A stretch of DNA of 64,000 bases from Arenibacter hampyeongensis (GCF_002909255.1 NZ_PIOB01000011.1:62001-126000), one strand, 5' to 3'; counted from the stretch's first letter, positions 9,432 through 18,581 are shown. A program made the numbers and translations. Notes: generated from the sequence alone by a model not told the origin.

Positions 9432-9701
9432 CTATTTCTTAACCTTTCGAACTTCTTTATCCACCAATTCAATATAACGTTGCATGGCTTCTTCGATGCT
9501 TACATTCTTCGCCTGTATAAGGGCATTGGCCTTGAAAGCGTTAATTAAAGGAGTCCTGCTTCCGGGATGGCTGAAATTGCGGTTCGCAATTTTAAAATAG
9601 GCATACAATTTTAACAAAAGATCAGCAGGGAGGGGATCATTGTAATCATTAATGAAATCGACCGCCGCTATAAATTCTTTCTTAAGTTTATCAGTCTTCA
9701 T
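9432..9701 (-). CDS. Acyl-CoA-binding protein (ACBP)
   Basis: An 89-residue protein starting at the ATG at 9701 (MKTDKLKKEF). This start overlaps the last 11 bases of psd (ATGAAGACTGA), a sign of translational coupling. It matches the four-helix ACBP fold: an F..A motif in helix 1, LLKLYAYFKIAN in helix 2, and NAFKANALIQAKN plus AMQRYIELVDK in helices 3-4. ACBPs bind medium- and long-chain acyl-CoA esters in the cytosol. The bacterial copy sits at the end of the phospholipid-synthesis genes cdsA-psd, which fits a role in handing acyl-CoA to lipid metabolism; that link is inference. Confidence 0.82.
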   Translation of the reverse strand: MKTDKLKKEFIAAVDFINDYNDPLPADLLLKLYAYFKIANRNFSHPGSRTPLINAFKANALIQAKNVSIEEAMQRYIELVDKEVRKVKK

Positions 9702-10365
9702 TTTCTTTTTGAACCCTTGTAGTTGCAATACATGTTTTTGCCCCTATTACTTTTTGGTGCAGTTTTACGGTAATTGCACTATTCAAAGGTAAGAACAAAT
9801 CTACTCTAGAGCCAAATTTAATAAATCCGGCATCTTCACCCTGTTGTACACTATCCCCAACTTCCGCATAATTAATAATACGGCGGGCCATTGCTCCTGC
9901 AATTTGGCGGTATAGTATATCCCCAAATTTTGGGGTATTTATAACAACGGTAGTTCTTTCATTCTCCTCGCTTGATTTAGGATGCCAGGCCACAAGATAT
10001 TTTCCAGCATGGTACTTGGAGAATTTAATCAGTCCACTTGCCGGGTACCTCGTTACATGAACATTTATTGGGGACATAAAAATGGATACCTGAATACGTT
10101 TTGCCTTAAAATATTCCGTTTCTTCCACTTCTTCAATAACAACCACCTTACCATCAACAGGAGCCAATATTTCATCAAAACTCTTGGCCGCATTTCGTTT
10201 GGGATTTCTAAAGAACTGTAGGATGAGAACAAGTATTACCAGTGAGGTAATTTGAAGAATTAATCTTAGCCATGGGATGTCAACGAAAAAATTGGCCAAT
10301 AATATAACGGTACAGGTTATAATAAAGGTTGTAATAATGATTTTTTGTCCTTCTTTATGAAACAT
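9691..10365 (-). CDS. psd: Phosphatidylserine decarboxylase proenzyme
   Basis: A 224-residue phosphatidylserine decarboxylase of the short, pyruvoyl-dependent type, which makes phosphatidylethanolamine from phosphatidylserine. Two N-terminal membrane helices (about 9-28 and 34-52) precede the catalytic core. Visible core motifs are APVDGKVV (about 68-75), INVHVTRYPASG (about 100-111) and the self-cleavage site FGS (Ser about 186, in FIKFGSRVDLFLP). Cleavage there yields the alpha subunit with its N-terminal pyruvoyl group. Its start overlaps the end of cdsA by 11 bases and its end overlaps the ACBP gene, so the three are very likely one transcript. Confidence 0.93.
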   Translation of the reverse strand: MFHKEGQKIIITTFIITCTVILLANFFVDIPWLRLILQITSLVILVLILQFFRNPKRNAAKSFDEILAPVDGKVVVIEEVEETEYFKAKRIQVSIFMSPINVHVTRYPASGLIKFSKYHAGKYLVAWHPKSSEENERTTVVINTPKFGDILYRQIAGAMARRIINYAEVGDSVQQGEDAGFIKFGSRVDLFLPLNSAITVKLHQKVIGAKTCIATTRVQKENED

Positions 10366-11158
10366 GTGAAAAAATAATTAAAGTTAAATATGCAAACGGT
10401 GCTGCAAACACTAAACTGTCCAATCTGTCCAGCATTCCACCATGCCCAGGTAAAATGGCTCCACTATCTTTGACCCCTGCGGCCCTTTTAAATTTCGATT
10501 CAATAAGGTCGCCCAAACTTCCTGTCAAAACAATGACCGATGCCAGGATTAACCATTGTGCCAACGAAATATTGGTTTCATATTTCGACAAAAAATACGC
10601 TGCTGTCAATGCAAATACAAAACCTCCTATAGCTCCCTCTATTGTTTTTTTAGGAGAAATGGAGGGGAATAATTTATTGCGACCTATACTTTTACCAACC
10701 AAGTAGGCAAAAGTATCGTTTACCCAAATAAGGATAAATACACCCATAATCAGAAACTTTGCAAATTCATTGTCCTTATAGGGAATCATAGTTAGGAAAA
10801 TACAACCTCCCCCTATATAAAAAAGACCTACTATAAATTTTTGCAAAGTGTTGAACAATTTTTCCTTTCCTGAAAAGAGATAGTACAACAGTATAAAATT
10901 AATGGATATTGTTATGAACATCAAAATATTGATGAGAATCTTATCATTGATCAAATAAATAAATGTCCACCAAAGTGCCAAATAGGCAATAAAAATATGG
11001 TAGCCACGAAGTTTGATCATACGTTTGTATTCGTAGAGACAGGCCAATCCAAAGGTCATAAACAAAAAGTCAAAGGCATCGGAACTTAGAAATACGGCGG
11101 AAAGTAGTAAAATTACGTATACCGCACCTGTAAGTAAGCGCCTTAAAATTTCTCTCAT
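10355..11158 (-). CDS. cdsA: Phosphatidate cytidylyltransferase
   Basis: A 267-residue polytopic membrane enzyme that converts phosphatidate and CTP to CDP-diacylglycerol, the precursor for phosphatidylserine and the other phospholipids. Seven to eight hydrophobic segments are visible. The family signature near the C-terminus is intact: SKFKRAAGVKDSG followed by LPGHGGMLDRLDSL (about 221-249). It begins one base after the stop of the LUD-domain gene and overlaps psd at its 3' end, which supports a LUD-cdsA-psd-ACBP operon. Confidence 0.95.
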   Translation of the reverse strand: MREILRRLLTGAVYVILLLSAVFLSSDAFDFLFMTFGLACLYEYKRMIKLRGYHIFIAYLALWWTFIYLINDKILINILMFITISINFILLYYLFSGKEKLFNTLQKFIVGLFYIGGGCIFLTMIPYKDNEFAKFLIMGVFILIWVNDTFAYLVGKSIGRNKLFPSISPKKTIEGAIGGFVFALTAAYFLSKYETNISLAQWLILASVIVLTGSLGDLIESKFKRAAGVKDSGAILPGHGGMLDRLDSLVFAAPFAYLTLIIFSHVS

Positions 11159-11159
11159 G

Positions 11160-11771
11160 TTATAAGTCTTCCAGAAGTAAAAGATAAAGATTTTTAGAAC
11201 TACTTCCGTAAGTTAAGAAATCGTCTGAATTTTCAGCAGTGGGTTGAAAATGTTTTATGGTGGTAATGTTCGCGGGAATTACATTTTTATACTTCTTTTT
11301 TATTGTTTTTAATCCCTCCCCAATAGATTCGACCATTTGGCTGGTGGTGGCAAAAACAATGACATTTGCAGGTAATTCGTGAAGTTTTCTTTCTTTTAAC
11401 TGATTGGAGCAAACTAAAATGGATCCATTTTGGGCAATTAGATGCTCACAAGTGGTAAAAAATATCTCACTCTTATTGGGGTGATCGGTGAAACTTATTT
11501 CCTGCTTGGAGAATTTCTCTTCCAACCTTTTATCCATGGAAAAAAAGGTTTGGTCCTGCCATTCATTCTCAATAATTATATTGTCCAAATTGGTAAATAC
11601 CTCATTGATAGAATCGCAATACAAGAACTTTCCACCGTTGTGTTTGAAATTAATGGTAAACTTTTCGTCAACGGGAATATTTAAGTCGGGCATATGTTGC
11701 CCTCTTGTTTCCACAGTTTCTTTGGAAACCCTTTTTTTTCCTCCCCCAAAAAGTTTATCAAATAATCCCAT
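11160..11771 (-). CDS. LUD (LutC/YkgG) domain protein
   Basis: A 203-residue protein that resembles the LUD domain found in LutB/LutC lactate-utilisation proteins, including the segment FFTTCEHLIAQNGSILVCSNQ-like (about 105-125) and the terminal TYGSSSKNLYLLLLEDL pattern. It lacks the partner lut genes. Instead it lies between ftsH (59 bases upstream) and cdsA (1 base downstream), a position I recall as usual in flavobacteria. Its role in this setting is not established. Family membership is good; function is open. Confidence 0.72.
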   Translation of the reverse strand: MGLFDKLFGGGKKRVSKETVETRGQHMPDLNIPVDEKFTINFKHNGGKFLYCDSINEVFTNLDNIIIENEWQDQTFFSMDKRLEEKFSKQEISFTDHPNKSEIFFTTCEHLIAQNGSILVCSNQLKERKLHELPANVIVFATTSQMVESIGEGLKTIKKKYKNVIPANITTIKHFQPTAENSDDFLTYGSSSKNLYLLLLEDL

Positions 11772-11830
11772 TAATATCTAAAACGCTCCCTTGGTCCCTT
11801 AGTCTTTAAGAACAACGAATTATTTACTTT

Positions 11831-13870
11831 TTATTTTTTTATTTCTGTTTCCGATTCTGAAATATCCTTTTTGGCTTTTTCTTCCTTTACTTCTTTTTCG
11901 GCCGCATTGGCTTTCTCTTCTTTTTCGGCAGCTTCCTCAGCTTCCATCCTCTTGTCTCTTTCAAAAAGACGTTTACCGAATATTTTTTCCAAATCGTCCT
12001 TAAATATAACTTCTTTTTCCAATAATCGCTCTGCCAATTCGGTAAGTTTATCTTTGTTATTGGATAATAGCTCAACCGCTCTTACATACTGCTCCTCAAT
12101 AAGCTTTGAAATCTCTTTGTCTATGGTCAATGCAGTCTGTTCACTATAGGGTTTGGAGAAACCATATTCATTTTGTCCCGATGAATCGTAATAGGTTAGA
12201 TTTCCGATCTCATCGTTTAAACCGTAAATGGTTACCATGGCCCTAGCTTGTTTGGTCACCTTTTCCAAATCACTAAGTGCACCTGTGGATATCTCGTTGA
12301 AGATTACTTTTTCTGCGGCCCTACCACCTAAGGTAGCACACATTTCATCCTTCATTTGATCTGGGCGAACAATTAAACGTTCTTCAGGTAAATACCAAGC
12401 TGCACCAAGAGATTGCCCTCTAGGCACTATAGTTACTTTTACAAGCGGTGCGGCGTGTTCCAACATCCAGCTTACCGTTGCGTGGCCTGCTTCATGATAG
12501 GCAATGGTTTTCTTTTCACCAGGGGTGATTATTTTATTCTTTTTCTCCAAACCACCTACAATCCTATCCACGGCATCCAAAAAGTCTTGTTTGGTTACGG
12601 CTTTCTTTTCTTTACGTGCTGCGATCAATGCCGCTTCGTTACAAACATTGGCAATATCGGCACCTGAAAAACCAGGGGTTTGCTTTGCCAGAAAATCCAA
12701 GTCCAATGTTTCTGCCGTTTTTATGGGTCTAAGGTGAACCTCGAAAATTTCCTTACGCTCCCTTATATCCGGAAGATCAACGTATATCTGTCTGTCAAAT
12801 CGTCCTGCTCTCATCAATGCCTTGTCCAATACATCTGCACGGTTGGTGGCCGCCAATACTATAACATTGGTGTTGGTGCCAAAACCATCCATTTCCGTTA
12901 ATAATTGGTTCAAGGTGTTTTCCCTTTCGTCATTGGATCCTGTGAAGTTATTCTTCCCTCTGGCCCTACCAATGGCATCGATCTCATCAATGAAAATAAT
13001 GGCAGGTGATTTGTCCTTGGCTTGTTTAAATAAGTCCCTAACCCTTGAGGCTCCTACTCCAACAAACATCTCCACGAAATCTGAACCTGAAAGTGAAAAG
13101 AAAGGAACTTTCGCCTCCCCTGCAACTGCTTTGGCCAATAAGGTTTTACCAGTTCCCGGAGGTCCTACCAATAGCGCTCCCTTAGGGATTTTACCACCTA
13201 AAGATGTATATTTATCAGGATTTCTCAAGAATTCCACTATTTCTTCTACCTCTTCCTTGGCGCCTTCCAATCCTGCAACATCTTTAAATGAGGTTCTTGT
13301 ATCTGTTTTTTCATCAAACAGTTTGGCCTTGGATTTTCCAATATTGAAAATCTGACCACCGGCACCACCACCAGCACCTCCGGACATGCGGCGCATTAAA
13401 TATATCCAGATACCTATGATCAACACAAACGGAAGAAGTGTTAACAGCAGTTCGGTGAGCACATTGGATTCCTGGTCGTATGTAAGCTCGGTGTCTAAAT
13501 TGTTTTCCTTTTTGATCTCATTGATCTCGTTTTCAAAATTCTGCTGATCTCCATAGTTAACTATATACTGTGGTGTAGCAGTGGCCGTCAATGAGAAAGG
13601 TTGATCGGACACATCCTTGTGAACCTCCTTTTTTAAAGCCTCTTCTGTAAGGAAGATTTTTGCTTGTCTCGTATTGGTGATGACCAATATTTTTCTGATA
13701 TCCCCATTTCTAAGATACTCCTGAAGTTCTGAGGTACTTGCTTTTTTAGTATTTGCAAAGTTTCCGCTACCGAAAAATTGAAAACCAATTAATAATATCG
13801 CTATTACGCCATATATCCACCAAGTATTGAATTTGGGTTTTTTGGGACCTGTATTATTTTCTTTTGCCAT
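11831..13870 (-). CDS. ftsH: ATP-dependent zinc metalloprotease FtsH
   Basis: A 679-residue membrane-anchored AAA+ protease. Two helices (about 17-35 and 138-158) flank a periplasmic domain and are followed by a glycine-rich linker. The AAA+ module has Walker A GPPGTGKT (about 236-243), Walker B IIFIDEID (about 291-298) and the pore motif FVEMFVG. The protease zinc site is HEAGH (about 459-463). The C-terminal 45 residues are almost all Glu, Lys and Ala, a charged tail of low complexity. FtsH degrades misassembled membrane proteins and short-lived regulators. The start lies 9 bases after the rsfS stop, so the two are probably co-transcribed. Confidence 0.97.
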   Translation of the reverse strand: MAKENNTGPKKPKFNTWWIYGVIAILLIGFQFFGSGNFANTKKASTSELQEYLRNGDIRKILVITNTRQAKIFLTEEALKKEVHKDVSDQPFSLTATATPQYIVNYGDQQNFENEINEIKKENNLDTELTYDQESNVLTELLLTLLPFVLIIGIWIYLMRRMSGGAGGGAGGQIFNIGKSKAKLFDEKTDTRTSFKDVAGLEGAKEEVEEIVEFLRNPDKYTSLGGKIPKGALLVGPPGTGKTLLAKAVAGEAKVPFFSLSGSDFVEMFVGVGASRVRDLFKQAKDKSPAIIFIDEIDAIGRARGKNNFTGSNDERENTLNQLLTEMDGFGTNTNVIVLAATNRADVLDKALMRAGRFDRQIYVDLPDIRERKEIFEVHLRPIKTAETLDLDFLAKQTPGFSGADIANVCNEAALIAARKEKKAVTKQDFLDAVDRIVGGLEKKNKIITPGEKKTIAYHEAGHATVSWMLEHAAPLVKVTIVPRGQSLGAAWYLPEERLIVRPDQMKDEMCATLGGRAAEKVIFNEISTGALSDLEKVTKQARAMVTIYGLNDEIGNLTYYDSSGQNEYGFSKPYSEQTALTIDKEISKLIEEQYVRAVELLSNNKDKLTELAERLLEKEVIFKDDLEKIFGKRLFERDKRMEAEEAAEKEEKANAAEKEVKEEKAKKDISESETEIKK

Positions 13871-13879
13871 TATTTTTTT

Positions 13880-14257
13880 TTACTGATTGAAGCTACTTTC
13901 AACTGATGTTACTTTGGCATCTCCCCAAAGTCCTTCTATATCATAATATTCTCTCACTTGTTTTTGAAATACATGTACAACTACGTTTACGTAGTCCATT
14001 AAAACCCACTCGGCATTATCCGAACCTTCTACATGCCAAGGTTTGTCTTGAATTGCTTTACTAACGGTTTTTTGGATGGAGCCTACAATGGCGTTTACAT
14101 GTGTGTTGGAAGTACCATTACAAATAATAAAGTAGTCACAAACAGTATTCTCTATATCTCTAAGATCAAGTAAATTTATATCATGTCCTTTAACCTCTTC
14201 TATTCCACTTAAAATTAAGGCAATTAACTCATCTGCGCTACTTTTCCTTTTCTGCAT
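13880..14257 (-). CDS. rsfS: Ribosomal silencing factor RsfS
   Basis: A 125-residue RsfS/Iojap/DUF143 protein. Characteristic motifs are visible: DLRDIENTVCDYFIICNGTS (about 36-55), WHVEG (about 78-82), EWVLMDYVNVVVHVF (about 87-101) and the C-terminal EYYDIEGLWGDA (about 108-119). Family knowledge: it binds ribosomal protein L14 on the 50S subunit and blocks subunit joining in starvation. It heads the rsfS-ftsH-LUD-cdsA-psd-ACBP gene series and is divergent from birA. Confidence 0.94.
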   Translation of the reverse strand: MQKRKSSADELIALILSGIEEVKGHDINLLDLRDIENTVCDYFIICNGTSNTHVNAIVGSIQKTVSKAIQDKPWHVEGSDNAEWVLMDYVNVVVHVFQKQVREYYDIEGLWGDAKVTSVESSFNQ

Positions 14258-14277
14258 TCAAAAATTTTAAATTTTTA

Positions 14278-14285
14278 CAAAGTTA
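14278..14285 (-). promoter_or_regulatory. Putative -7 element of the rsfS-ftsH operon
   Basis: TAACTTTG on the minus strand fits TAnnTTTG and ends 21 bases before the rsfS ATG. No clear -33 TTG lies at the normal distance, so this is a partial promoter match. Confidence 0.4.
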
Positions 14286-14350
14286 TTATTTTTTTGTTTT
14301 TTTAACTATTGTTTTTAACAATACATTATATAATAATCATAAGATTGTAA

Positions 14351-15082
14351 ATGCAATTAATCAAACTTAGTGCCACGGACTCCACGAATGCCTATTTAAA
14401 GGATTTGATGGTCAACAATAATCTAGGGGATTTTACGGTGGTAATGGCCCATTCCCAATTGAAGGGGCGTGGTCAAATGGGAACGAATTGGCTTTCTGAC
14501 CCCGGTAAAAACTTGACTTTTAGTGTTTTAGTCAAACCTAAAGACATTCAGGTCTCGGACCAATTTATCTTAAATATTTGTGTTTCGTCGGCAATTTACG
14601 AAACATTATCCCAACTGCAAGTACCTGATCTGAAGATTAAATGGCCTAACGACATAATGTCAGGACATTCCAAAATATGTGGAATTCTTATCGAAAATAT
14701 GTTGTCCGGACAACATATTCAGGCATCTATTGTCGGAATAGGTTTAAATGTAAACCAATTAACGTTCAATAACCTCCCAAATGTGTCCTCTTTAAAGTTA
14801 TTATTGGGAAGAACATTCGATCTGGAAGAACTACTTTCCAATATTGTCGCAAACTTGAAGACTTTGCTGGGTAAAAGTGGGGAAGGGAACCAAAAGCGTC
14901 TCTTTGAGCTGTACGAGACCAGACTTTTTAGAAAAGACAAGCCCTCTACATTTACCGATCAAGATAATGAAATGTTTATGGGCTTTATAAAGGGGGTTTC
15001 CAGTGATGGAAAACTAAAAATCTTATTGGAAGACAACATTCTAAAAGAATTCAACCTAAAGGAAGTGAAACTTTTGTATTAG
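14351..15082 (+). CDS. birA: Biotin--[acetyl-CoA-carboxylase] ligase
   Basis: A 243-residue biotin protein ligase that activates biotin as biotinyl-AMP and transfers it to a lysine on carboxylase carrier domains. Catalytic motifs are visible: the SATDSTNAYLKD start, the biotinyl-AMP loop KGRGQMGTNWLS (about 38-49), KWPNDIM (about 97-103) and KICGILIE (about 107-114). It lacks the N-terminal helix-turn-helix of E. coli BirA, so it should be an enzyme only and not a repressor. A substrate in this window is pyruvate carboxylase at 26.1 kb. It converges on the SRPBCC gene with 21 bases between the stops. Confidence 0.93.
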   Translation: MQLIKLSATDSTNAYLKDLMVNNNLGDFTVVMAHSQLKGRGQMGTNWLSDPGKNLTFSVLVKPKDIQVSDQFILNICVSSAIYETLSQLQVPDLKIKWPNDIMSGHSKICGILIENMLSGQHIQASIVGIGLNVNQLTFNNLPNVSSLKLLLGRTFDLEELLSNIVANLKTLLGKSGEGNQKRLFELYETRLFRKDKPSTFTDQDNEMFMGFIKGVSSDGKLKILLEDNILKEFNLKEVKLLY

Positions 15083-15103
15083 GTCCAAAGAATAGGATTG
15101 AAC

Positions 15104-15496
15104 TTATAATTTGGAAAGATTATCGGACAGTGTACCAATGAAATTATTGATAGGTGATTTTATCATCATGGCCATCATTGCATTGAATTCACCTTCAAAA
15201 CTTAGGGTTACTTCGCTCTCATCATCACTTATTGCCAAAATATCGGCGGTTAAGGTAAATGGTAATTTGTCGCTTGCGGCACCAAAAGTTAATTGGGAAT
15301 GAGGCGTTTGTTGTTTCTTTTGAAGTACAATTTCTGGCATTCCGGTAAGGGCAAATAAAAACCTGTTCTCATTGATTACCTCAAACTTACTGATGTTTTT
15401 TGGCATTAAGGTCTCAAAATTCTTCACGTCGTTAAGAAAATCAAAAACTTCCTTACTACTTTTATTTACTTTTTTTTTGGGTGTTTCTAGGTACAT
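15104..15496 (-). CDS. SRPBCC-family (START-like) protein
   Basis: A 130-residue protein with the pattern of the polyketide cyclase/START-like fold: an N-terminal strand, the helix VFDFLNDVKNFETLMP, successive beta strands, and a long C-terminal helix (about 108-130). Proteins of this group bind hydrophobic ligands or act on ribosome or membrane processes; nothing here identifies the ligand. It begins 3 bases after the pyrE stop, so it is very likely co-transcribed with pyrE. Confidence 0.68.
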   Translation of the reverse strand: MYLETPKKKVNKSSKEVFDFLNDVKNFETLMPKNISKFEVINENRFLFALTGMPEIVLQKKQQTPHSQLTFGAASDKLPFTLTADILAISDDESEVTLSFEGEFNAMMAMMIKSPINNFIGTLSDNLSKL

Positions 15497-15499
15497 AAT

Positions 15500-16141
15500 T
15501 TAAGATTGCCAGGTAGAGGGGCTGCTTTTCCACTCTAGTAAAGTTTTTAATTGATTCTCCTTTATATAGTTTGTATCCGACGCTTGTTGAATTAAATAAT
15601 CGTAATCGCTCAATGTATGAAGGTCCAAACCATATTTTTTAAAATTTTCATTGGCTACGTCAAATCCGTAGGTGAAAATTGCAAGCATCCCTTTTACATG
15701 GGCTCCACTGTTTTTCAAAGCTTCCACAGCATTAAGGCTACTTTTTCCAGTACTGATAAGGTCTTCAATGACAACTACACTCTGATTGGCCTCCAAGCGG
15801 CCTTCTATTTGGTTTTGGCGTCCGTGTGATTTGGCTTCCGGCCGAACATAAATAAAGGGTAGTCCTAAATATTCGGCGACCAGCATGCCTATGCCAATGG
15901 CTCCGGTTGCTACACCGGCTATCACATCTGGCTTGCCATAGAGGCTTTCTACTTGCTTTCCCATTTGCTCCCTAACATAATTTCTAATGCTTGGGTATGA
16001 GAGGATTATCCTATTATCGCAATAAATTGGAGACTTCCACCCTGAAGCCCATGTAAATGGATTTTCAGGTTTCAACTTAATTGCATTAATTTGTAGCAGA
16101 AGCTCTGCAGTTTTTTTGCCAGTGTCTTTATCTAAAACCAT
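15500..16141 (-). CDS. pyrE: Orotate phosphoribosyltransferase
   Basis: A 213-residue enzyme that joins orotate to PRPP, giving orotidine 5'-phosphate in pyrimidine synthesis. I start it at the ATG at 16141 (MVLDKDTGKKTAELLL); a longer open frame upstream runs into the divergent Nudix gene and has no family similarity. Visible motifs are WASGWKSPIYCDNR (about 30-43), VAGVATGAIGIG and the PRPP loop VVVIEDLISTGKSS (about 122-135). The start codon lies only 7 bases from the start of the divergent Nudix gene, so each promoter must lie inside the other gene's coding sequence or be shared. Confidence 0.93.
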   Translation of the reverse strand: MVLDKDTGKKTAELLLQINAIKLKPENPFTWASGWKSPIYCDNRIILSYPSIRNYVREQMGKQVESLYGKPDVIAGVATGAIGIGMLVAEYLGLPFIYVRPEAKSHGRQNQIEGRLEANQSVVVIEDLISTGKSSLNAVEALKNSGAHVKGMLAIFTYGFDVANENFKKYGLDLHTLSDYDYLIQQASDTNYIKENQLKTLLEWKSSPSTWQS

Positions 16142-16148
16142 GACGCAA

Positions 16149-16736
16149 ATGTATAAAGTTTTTGTTAATGAGTCACCTCTGATTTTAACAAATAAATTAT
16201 CGGATACGGCAAATAATAAATATTTTTTGTTGAACGGGTCAGCTATAAATGATGCGATCGACTCTTTGGCGAGCAAGAAACTTAATGAGGCCTTTATTTA
16301 TCACCCAAACCATGAGGAGATTTTAAAGAAATTTTCGAAGAAAATTCCTTTAGTGGTTGCCGCTGGTGGGGTGGTAACCAATAAAGAAGGAAAAGTGCTT
16401 TTTATTTACCGAAACGATAAATGGGACTTGCCAAAAGGAAAATTGGATAAAGGTGAAACTATTGAAGAATGTGCTTTAAGGGAAGTTGAGGAGGAAACCG
16501 GGGTAGAGGGATTGAAAATAGAAAATTTTTTAAGGACGACCTATCACCTATTCAAGAGGAATGGAGCGTATAAATTAAAGGAAGTGCATTGGTTTGCCAT
16601 GAAAACAAATTATAAGGGTGCCTTGGTGGGCGAGGCCAGTGAGGGAATAGAAAAAGTAAAATGGAAAGGACCGGGAAAAATTAAAAAAGCCTTGGAAAAT
16701 TCTTATGCGAATATCAAAATTCTGTTTGAAGATTAA
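16149..16736 (+). CDS. Nudix hydrolase
   Basis: A 195-residue protein with an unmatched N-terminal segment (about 1-65) and a Nudix domain. The Nudix box is complete: G-x5-E-x7-REVEEETG-V (about residues 98-120), preceded by WDLPKGKLDKGE. Nudix enzymes hydrolyse nucleoside diphosphates linked to another group; specificity cannot be read here. I chose the ATG at 16149 (MYKVFVNES). An ATG at 16140 is also in frame but would overlap the divergent pyrE start. Its stop is 4 bases from the stop of the M14 peptidase gene. Confidence 0.85.
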   Translation: MYKVFVNESPLILTNKLSDTANNKYFLLNGSAINDAIDSLASKKLNEAFIYHPNHEEILKKFSKKIPLVVAAGGVVTNKEGKVLFIYRNDKWDLPKGKLDKGETIEECALREVEEETGVEGLKIENFLRTTYHLFKRNGAYKLKEVHWFAMKTNYKGALVGEASEGIEKVKWKGPGKIKKALENSYANIKILFED

Positions 16737-16740
16737 GGGT

Positions 16741-18486
16741 TTAATCCTTTAGGATTCGATATATAGGATATTGCATATGTTCCGGTTCGTAGTATTTGGA
16801 CCGTTTGTAAATCCAGTCCAATTGGGCGTACCAATCACTGGCAAAGGTACTGTCAATTTCTTTCTTTAAATCGAATTGGTTTTTGACTTCACTGTCCTCC
16901 TGTAGGATTTCCAGGGCAAGATCTTCGAAGACATATGGTGAAAAGTTCTCCTTTTGTTGTAGTATAGCGTCGAAGAAATTCCAATTAAAGAAGGAGTCGG
17001 TAGCTTCTGGCTCCAAGGTTTCCAATAAATAGCGCAACCCTTTTTGATTAGTGGGGACCAGAATGTCACCTTCGGTGAAATTGACATTTTTGTTACTGCG
17101 CAGCACTTTGGTATTGTAATGCGGGTAATGGCCCTCAAAGGAATTATTAGAAGTGTTAAAACTATCTATTTTATAGGACTCTACAGCAAAGGAAGTATCT
17201 TTTTTTAAGATATTGAAGCTAATTTGGTTCACGGTCAGCAAATCTATTATTTTATCAAACCCCTTTCTAATTACATATGCCTTGGGGATTTCTACCTCAT
17301 GAATAGGTATGTAGTAATTTTGATAATTCACATCCTTGACAAACGGCCTGTTTCTATCATATTTTAGTCTAGGAAAGCCCGTTATTTCACTATTAAATAC
17401 ATCGGCTTCATAACCTTTGAATTCTAGAACCGTACTTTGTGTGGTGTCAATGACCCATTGAAGCGGGTAGTTTTGTCTCTCCAAATATGTTTCAAAAGCA
17501 TTTTCCCTCAAATTTTTAATCTTTTTGTAATCTTTCTCAGATAAGTCCAGGATTTTCGTCATTAATGCGTAAACGCCTTCCACTCTTTGTTTATATGGTT
17601 TTAGCATATGGGTTTCAACCATTAAACCTAAGGTATTCCAAAGTGTGGTATATCCGGTAGAATACCTGGGATAGTCCATAAATTGGGAAAAACCCTTTTC
17701 AGGTACCTGATTAAATACATTGACATAGGGCGTATTGTCCCATCCTGCTTCAGTCAATGATTTTTCAAGGGCAGGCATCATCTCTTTATGAAGGTAATCT
17801 CCCAATTCCCCTCCCAGTTTATTATGCTGTGTAAATAAGTGGCTAAGTGTGTATTGGTAGTCCGCCCCATTGCTAACGTGGTTGTCAACAAAGATATCCG
17901 GTTTTATCAAATGAAAAATTTTGGCAAAAGTGTGGGCGTTTTTGGAATCCGATTTAATAAAATCCCGATTAAGGTCATAGTTTTTTGCATTGCCCCTAAA
18001 TCCATAGGCTATAGGCCCATTTTGGTTTACTCTGGAAGTAGAATTCCTGTTCAAGGCCCCTCCAACATTATAGATGGGTATGGTAACCACTACCGTGTTT
18101 TTAGGTGAGTCTATGTTTTTCATAGCCAGGTCCCTAAACAATAGCATTGTTGCATCTATTCCATCACTTTCTCCGGGATGTATGCCGTTGTTTATGAATA
18201 GGATACTCTTATCCCGGCCAATCTTTTGAAAATTAAAGTCGGCATCTGGATTGTAGGTAACCATATGTAAGGGATTGCCACTATCGGTATTACCAATGAT
18301 TTGAATATTTATTTCTGGGAATTCTTTGGCAAGTTGAAGGTAGAAGTCTATTATTTGCAGGTAAGTAGCTGTTTCTTCTCCATTGCTACGCTCAAAAACA
18401 GTCTGAATGTTTTCTATTTTTCTTTCTTTTTTGGTCTCGCAAGAAATAATACAGAGTACTACAAATAGTCTTAGCAGAAGTTTCAT
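16741..18486 (-). CDS. M14-family zinc carboxypeptidase-like lipoprotein
   Basis: A 581-residue protein with a lipoprotein signal (MKLLLRLFVVLCIISC, Cys 16 as lipid anchor). The M14 zinc site is visible as HPGESDG (His about 103, Glu about 106) with the third ligand His about 203 (DNHVSNG). The substrate-binding NYDLNRDF (about 169-176) and a candidate catalytic Glu in GLMVETHM also match. About 250 residues beyond the catalytic domain have no motif I recognise. It probably trims peptides or peptidoglycan fragments outside the cytoplasm. A candidate -7 box lies about 95 bases upstream. Confidence 0.85.
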   Translation of the reverse strand: MKLLLRLFVVLCIISCETKKERKIENIQTVFERSNGEETATYLQIIDFYLQLAKEFPEINIQIIGNTDSGNPLHMVTYNPDADFNFQKIGRDKSILFINNGIHPGESDGIDATMLLFRDLAMKNIDSPKNTVVVTIPIYNVGGALNRNSTSRVNQNGPIAYGFRGNAKNYDLNRDFIKSDSKNAHTFAKIFHLIKPDIFVDNHVSNGADYQYTLSHLFTQHNKLGGELGDYLHKEMMPALEKSLTEAGWDNTPYVNVFNQVPEKGFSQFMDYPRYSTGYTTLWNTLGLMVETHMLKPYKQRVEGVYALMTKILDLSEKDYKKIKNLRENAFETYLERQNYPLQWVIDTTQSTVLEFKGYEADVFNSEITGFPRLKYDRNRPFVKDVNYQNYYIPIHEVEIPKAYVIRKGFDKIIDLLTVNQISFNILKKDTSFAVESYKIDSFNTSNNSFEGHYPHYNTKVLRSNKNVNFTEGDILVPTNQKGLRYLLETLEPEATDSFFNWNFFDAILQQKENFSPYVFEDLALEILQEDSEVKNQFDLKKEIDSTFASDWYAQLDWIYKRSKYYEPEHMQYPIYRILKD

Positions 18487-18581
18487 GCTACATTAAAATT
18501 TTATTTAAAACTCAAAAAAACTGCTTTGGCGTTTATTGGAAAATTAATATGTGTTTGGAGTCCTTTCTCTCGAAATACGTC

